Positions 39,718-40,524 of a stretch of 40,524 bases of DNA are shown here, in pieces. This DNA is from JAWWPY01 sp964412845 (GTDB lineage: Bacteria > Actinomycetota > Actinomycetes > Streptosporangiales > Streptosporangiaceae): contig CAYPQM010000047.1 of NCBI GenBank assembly GCA_964412845.1, positions 1 through 40,524 of the forward strand, read 5' to 3'. Within the stretch, counting starts at the first letter, position 1. Each line of letters starts with the position of its first letter. The position numbers were made by a program, and so were the translations under genes. The notes under the pieces were generated by a model, which worked only from the letters and a program-made list of their open reading frames with translations, was not told the DNA's origin and searched no databases.

Positions 39718-39989
39718 ACCGTGCAGTGCAAGTTGCAGCGGGGCTTGCGGTGCACGGGGATGTGAAGATTACTCCGCACGGAAGCGTGAATATTGCTTTT
39801 AAAGAATAAGTGACAATTGCCTTAGAAATTTGCGTTAGCAAATTGTTTCATTAAATGCCAGATAATAGATCCGTGGCGTGCATGGAATAGCCTACATCGC
39901 GGGAATGAATATGGCATGACAGCAGTGCGCAGTGCGAGCCGGTGGAGCGTACAGCGGGCTGCTGGCCTCGGGAATCGCCAGGAGGAATC

Positions 39990-40154
39990 ATGCACATTGG
40001 GCGAGCTATCATTATTCCCGCTGTCCTAGCGCTCGGCGTAGCCGGATCGCTGTTGTCAGGGACGGCAATACCCGCGGCGGCAGGGCACGCGACCAGTGTC
40101 CACGTGCAGGCAGCCGCCGCGCCGGCGAGTCCCAAGATGGTGTATCACAGCTGA
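39990..40154 (+). CDS. Small secreted peptide (54 aa, signal peptide)
   Basis: The 54-aa product has a short basic start (MHIGRA) and a hydrophobic core (IIIPAVLALGVAGSLLSG). An Ala-rich signal-peptidase-like region (AIPAAAGHA, cleavage near residue 30) follows, leaving a mature peptide of about 25 residues that ends PKMVYHS. The ATG at 39990 is preceded by AGGAGG (39980-39985) at 4-nt spacing, the best ribosome-binding site in the window. The mature part has no cysteines. No family was recognised; an extracellular signal or wall-associated peptide is conceivable. It lies upstream of and divergent from the large LuxR-type regulator. Confidence 0.75.
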   Translation: MHIGRAIIIPAVLALGVAGSLLSGTAIPAAAGHATSVHVQAAAAPASPKMVYHS

Positions 40155-40291
40155 GCTAACACGGCGTGACTGGCGGTTGGCGCAGATCCATCAATCCTGC
40201 AGGGGATTACCAGCCGCCCGGGCACGTGAGCTCAATCCATGCCGGCGCATGGCAGCAGTTATTTACCCCAGCGTTGACGGCCACCGATTGG

Positions 40292-40524
40292 TCAGGGTAG
40301 CCGGACAATGCTGATCGGGTCAGGGGCGTAGGGGTTGCTGGCGTTGTCAATCAGCTCGATCTCGCCGCGGTCCGACATGATGTGGAACGAGCCGTCCGCC
40401 TGGTATTCGCGGATGATGGTGGTACTGCCGTCCGCGTGCGTGTAGCGCTCCTCTGCCCACCCGCTTCCAGTGTGCTTCGCCGCGTCCACCGCGGGCTCAT
40501 CCCGCCACACGAACCGGTACGGGG
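40292..40524 (-). CDS. C-terminal part of an unidentified protein (5' end outside window)
   Basis: The minus-strand frame is open to the right edge, with residues PYRF before the GTG at 40510, so the gene probably begins outside. Seventy-odd residues are visible: a charged region (WRDEPAVDAAKHTGSGWAEE), a beta-rich stretch (YTHADGSTTIIREYQADGSF, HIMSDRGEIELID) and the end PISIVRLP. No family was recognised. GC-biased third positions support real coding. It converges on the peptide gene with 137 bp between them. Confidence 0.6.
   Translation of the reverse strand, partial: PYRFVWRDEPAVDAAKHTGSGWAEERYTHADGSTTIIREYQADGSFHIMSDRGEIELIDNASNPYAPDPISIVRLP

Larger units (their letters stand above)
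39482..39989. other. Divergent AT-richer region between LuxR-type gene and peptide gene
   Basis: These 508 bp have markedly lower GC near both ends (39487-39545 and 39775-39870). They contain TAGTAT (-10 for the LuxR-type gene), an 11-bp perfect hairpin (39680-39717), a 7-bp AT-rich hairpin AATTTGC-GTTA-GCAAATT (39827-39844) and GATAAT (39861-39866), a possible -10 for the peptide gene. No other gene is seen. Confidence 0.5.

Overview
The window is chromosomal DNA from a high-GC Gram-positive, almost certainly an actinomycete (Actinomycetota). This rests on strong G/C bias at third codon positions, many GTG starts, a mycothiol-dependent formaldehyde dehydrogenase (mycothiol is confined to Actinomycetota), a deazaflavin (F420)-type Ddn-like nitroreductase, two very large LuxR-type ATPase regulators, and a DHA2 efflux pump. 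No rRNA, tRNA, transposase, integrase or CRISPR array was found. The genus cannot be named from the sequence.

Layout. (1) 1-2115: tail of an unknown gene, then an OmpR-type response regulator and its histidine kinase, coupled by ATGA. (2) 2259-4546: a nucleotidyltransferase of aminoglycoside-adenylyltransferase type, flanked by an imperfect ~55-bp direct repeat, then an AlkZ-like winged-helix protein. (3) 4751-18886: accessory metabolism and stress genes, mostly single units in alternating orientation: a LuxR-type ATPase regulator, a MOSC-reductase-ferredoxin fusion, a PPOX-like flavoprotein, a phytanoyl-CoA dioxygenase homologue, a Ddn-like protein, a DUF3291 protein, an MFS pump, a two-domain VOC protein, a nitroreductase, an M50-like membrane protease and a DUF2207-like membrane protein. 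(4) 26871 down to 19048, minus strand: seven tightly packed genes. A CDP-ribitol-type bifunctional enzyme and a TagF-like polymerase (poly-alditol-phosphate/teichoic acid) are followed by mscR, a sulfotransferase, a class IV aminotransferase, an aldo/keto reductase and a VOC protein. (5) 27510-33977, plus strand: a complete, translationally coupled chemosensory operon (MCP, CheW, CheA-REC, CheB, CheR-TPR) with no flagellar genes nearby. (6) 34115-40524: a GntR/FadR regulator, an anti-sigma-type ATPase, a 774-bp repeat-filled convergent intergenic region, a second LuxR-type ATPase regulator, a small secreted peptide gene and a partial gene at the edge.

Most unusual features. The CheA homologue has a 14-unit, 18-bp in-frame tandem repeat exactly where the P2 linker should lie, and its MCP partner reads about 230 nt into cheW in another frame. 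The region 35870-36643 holds a perfect 147-bp duplication carrying four related hairpins, embedded in about 30 degenerate 14-bp units. An 11-bp-period direct repeat (TTACCA-N5-TTACCA) lies upstream of the teichoic-acid genes and resembles PhoP-type boxes. A 54-aa secreted peptide with a perfect Shine-Dalgarno sits 0.5 kb from the second LuxR-type regulator. Several convergent junctions carry hairpins, and two of them are tandemly duplicated.

All functional calls come from motif recognition by eye. No database search was run.
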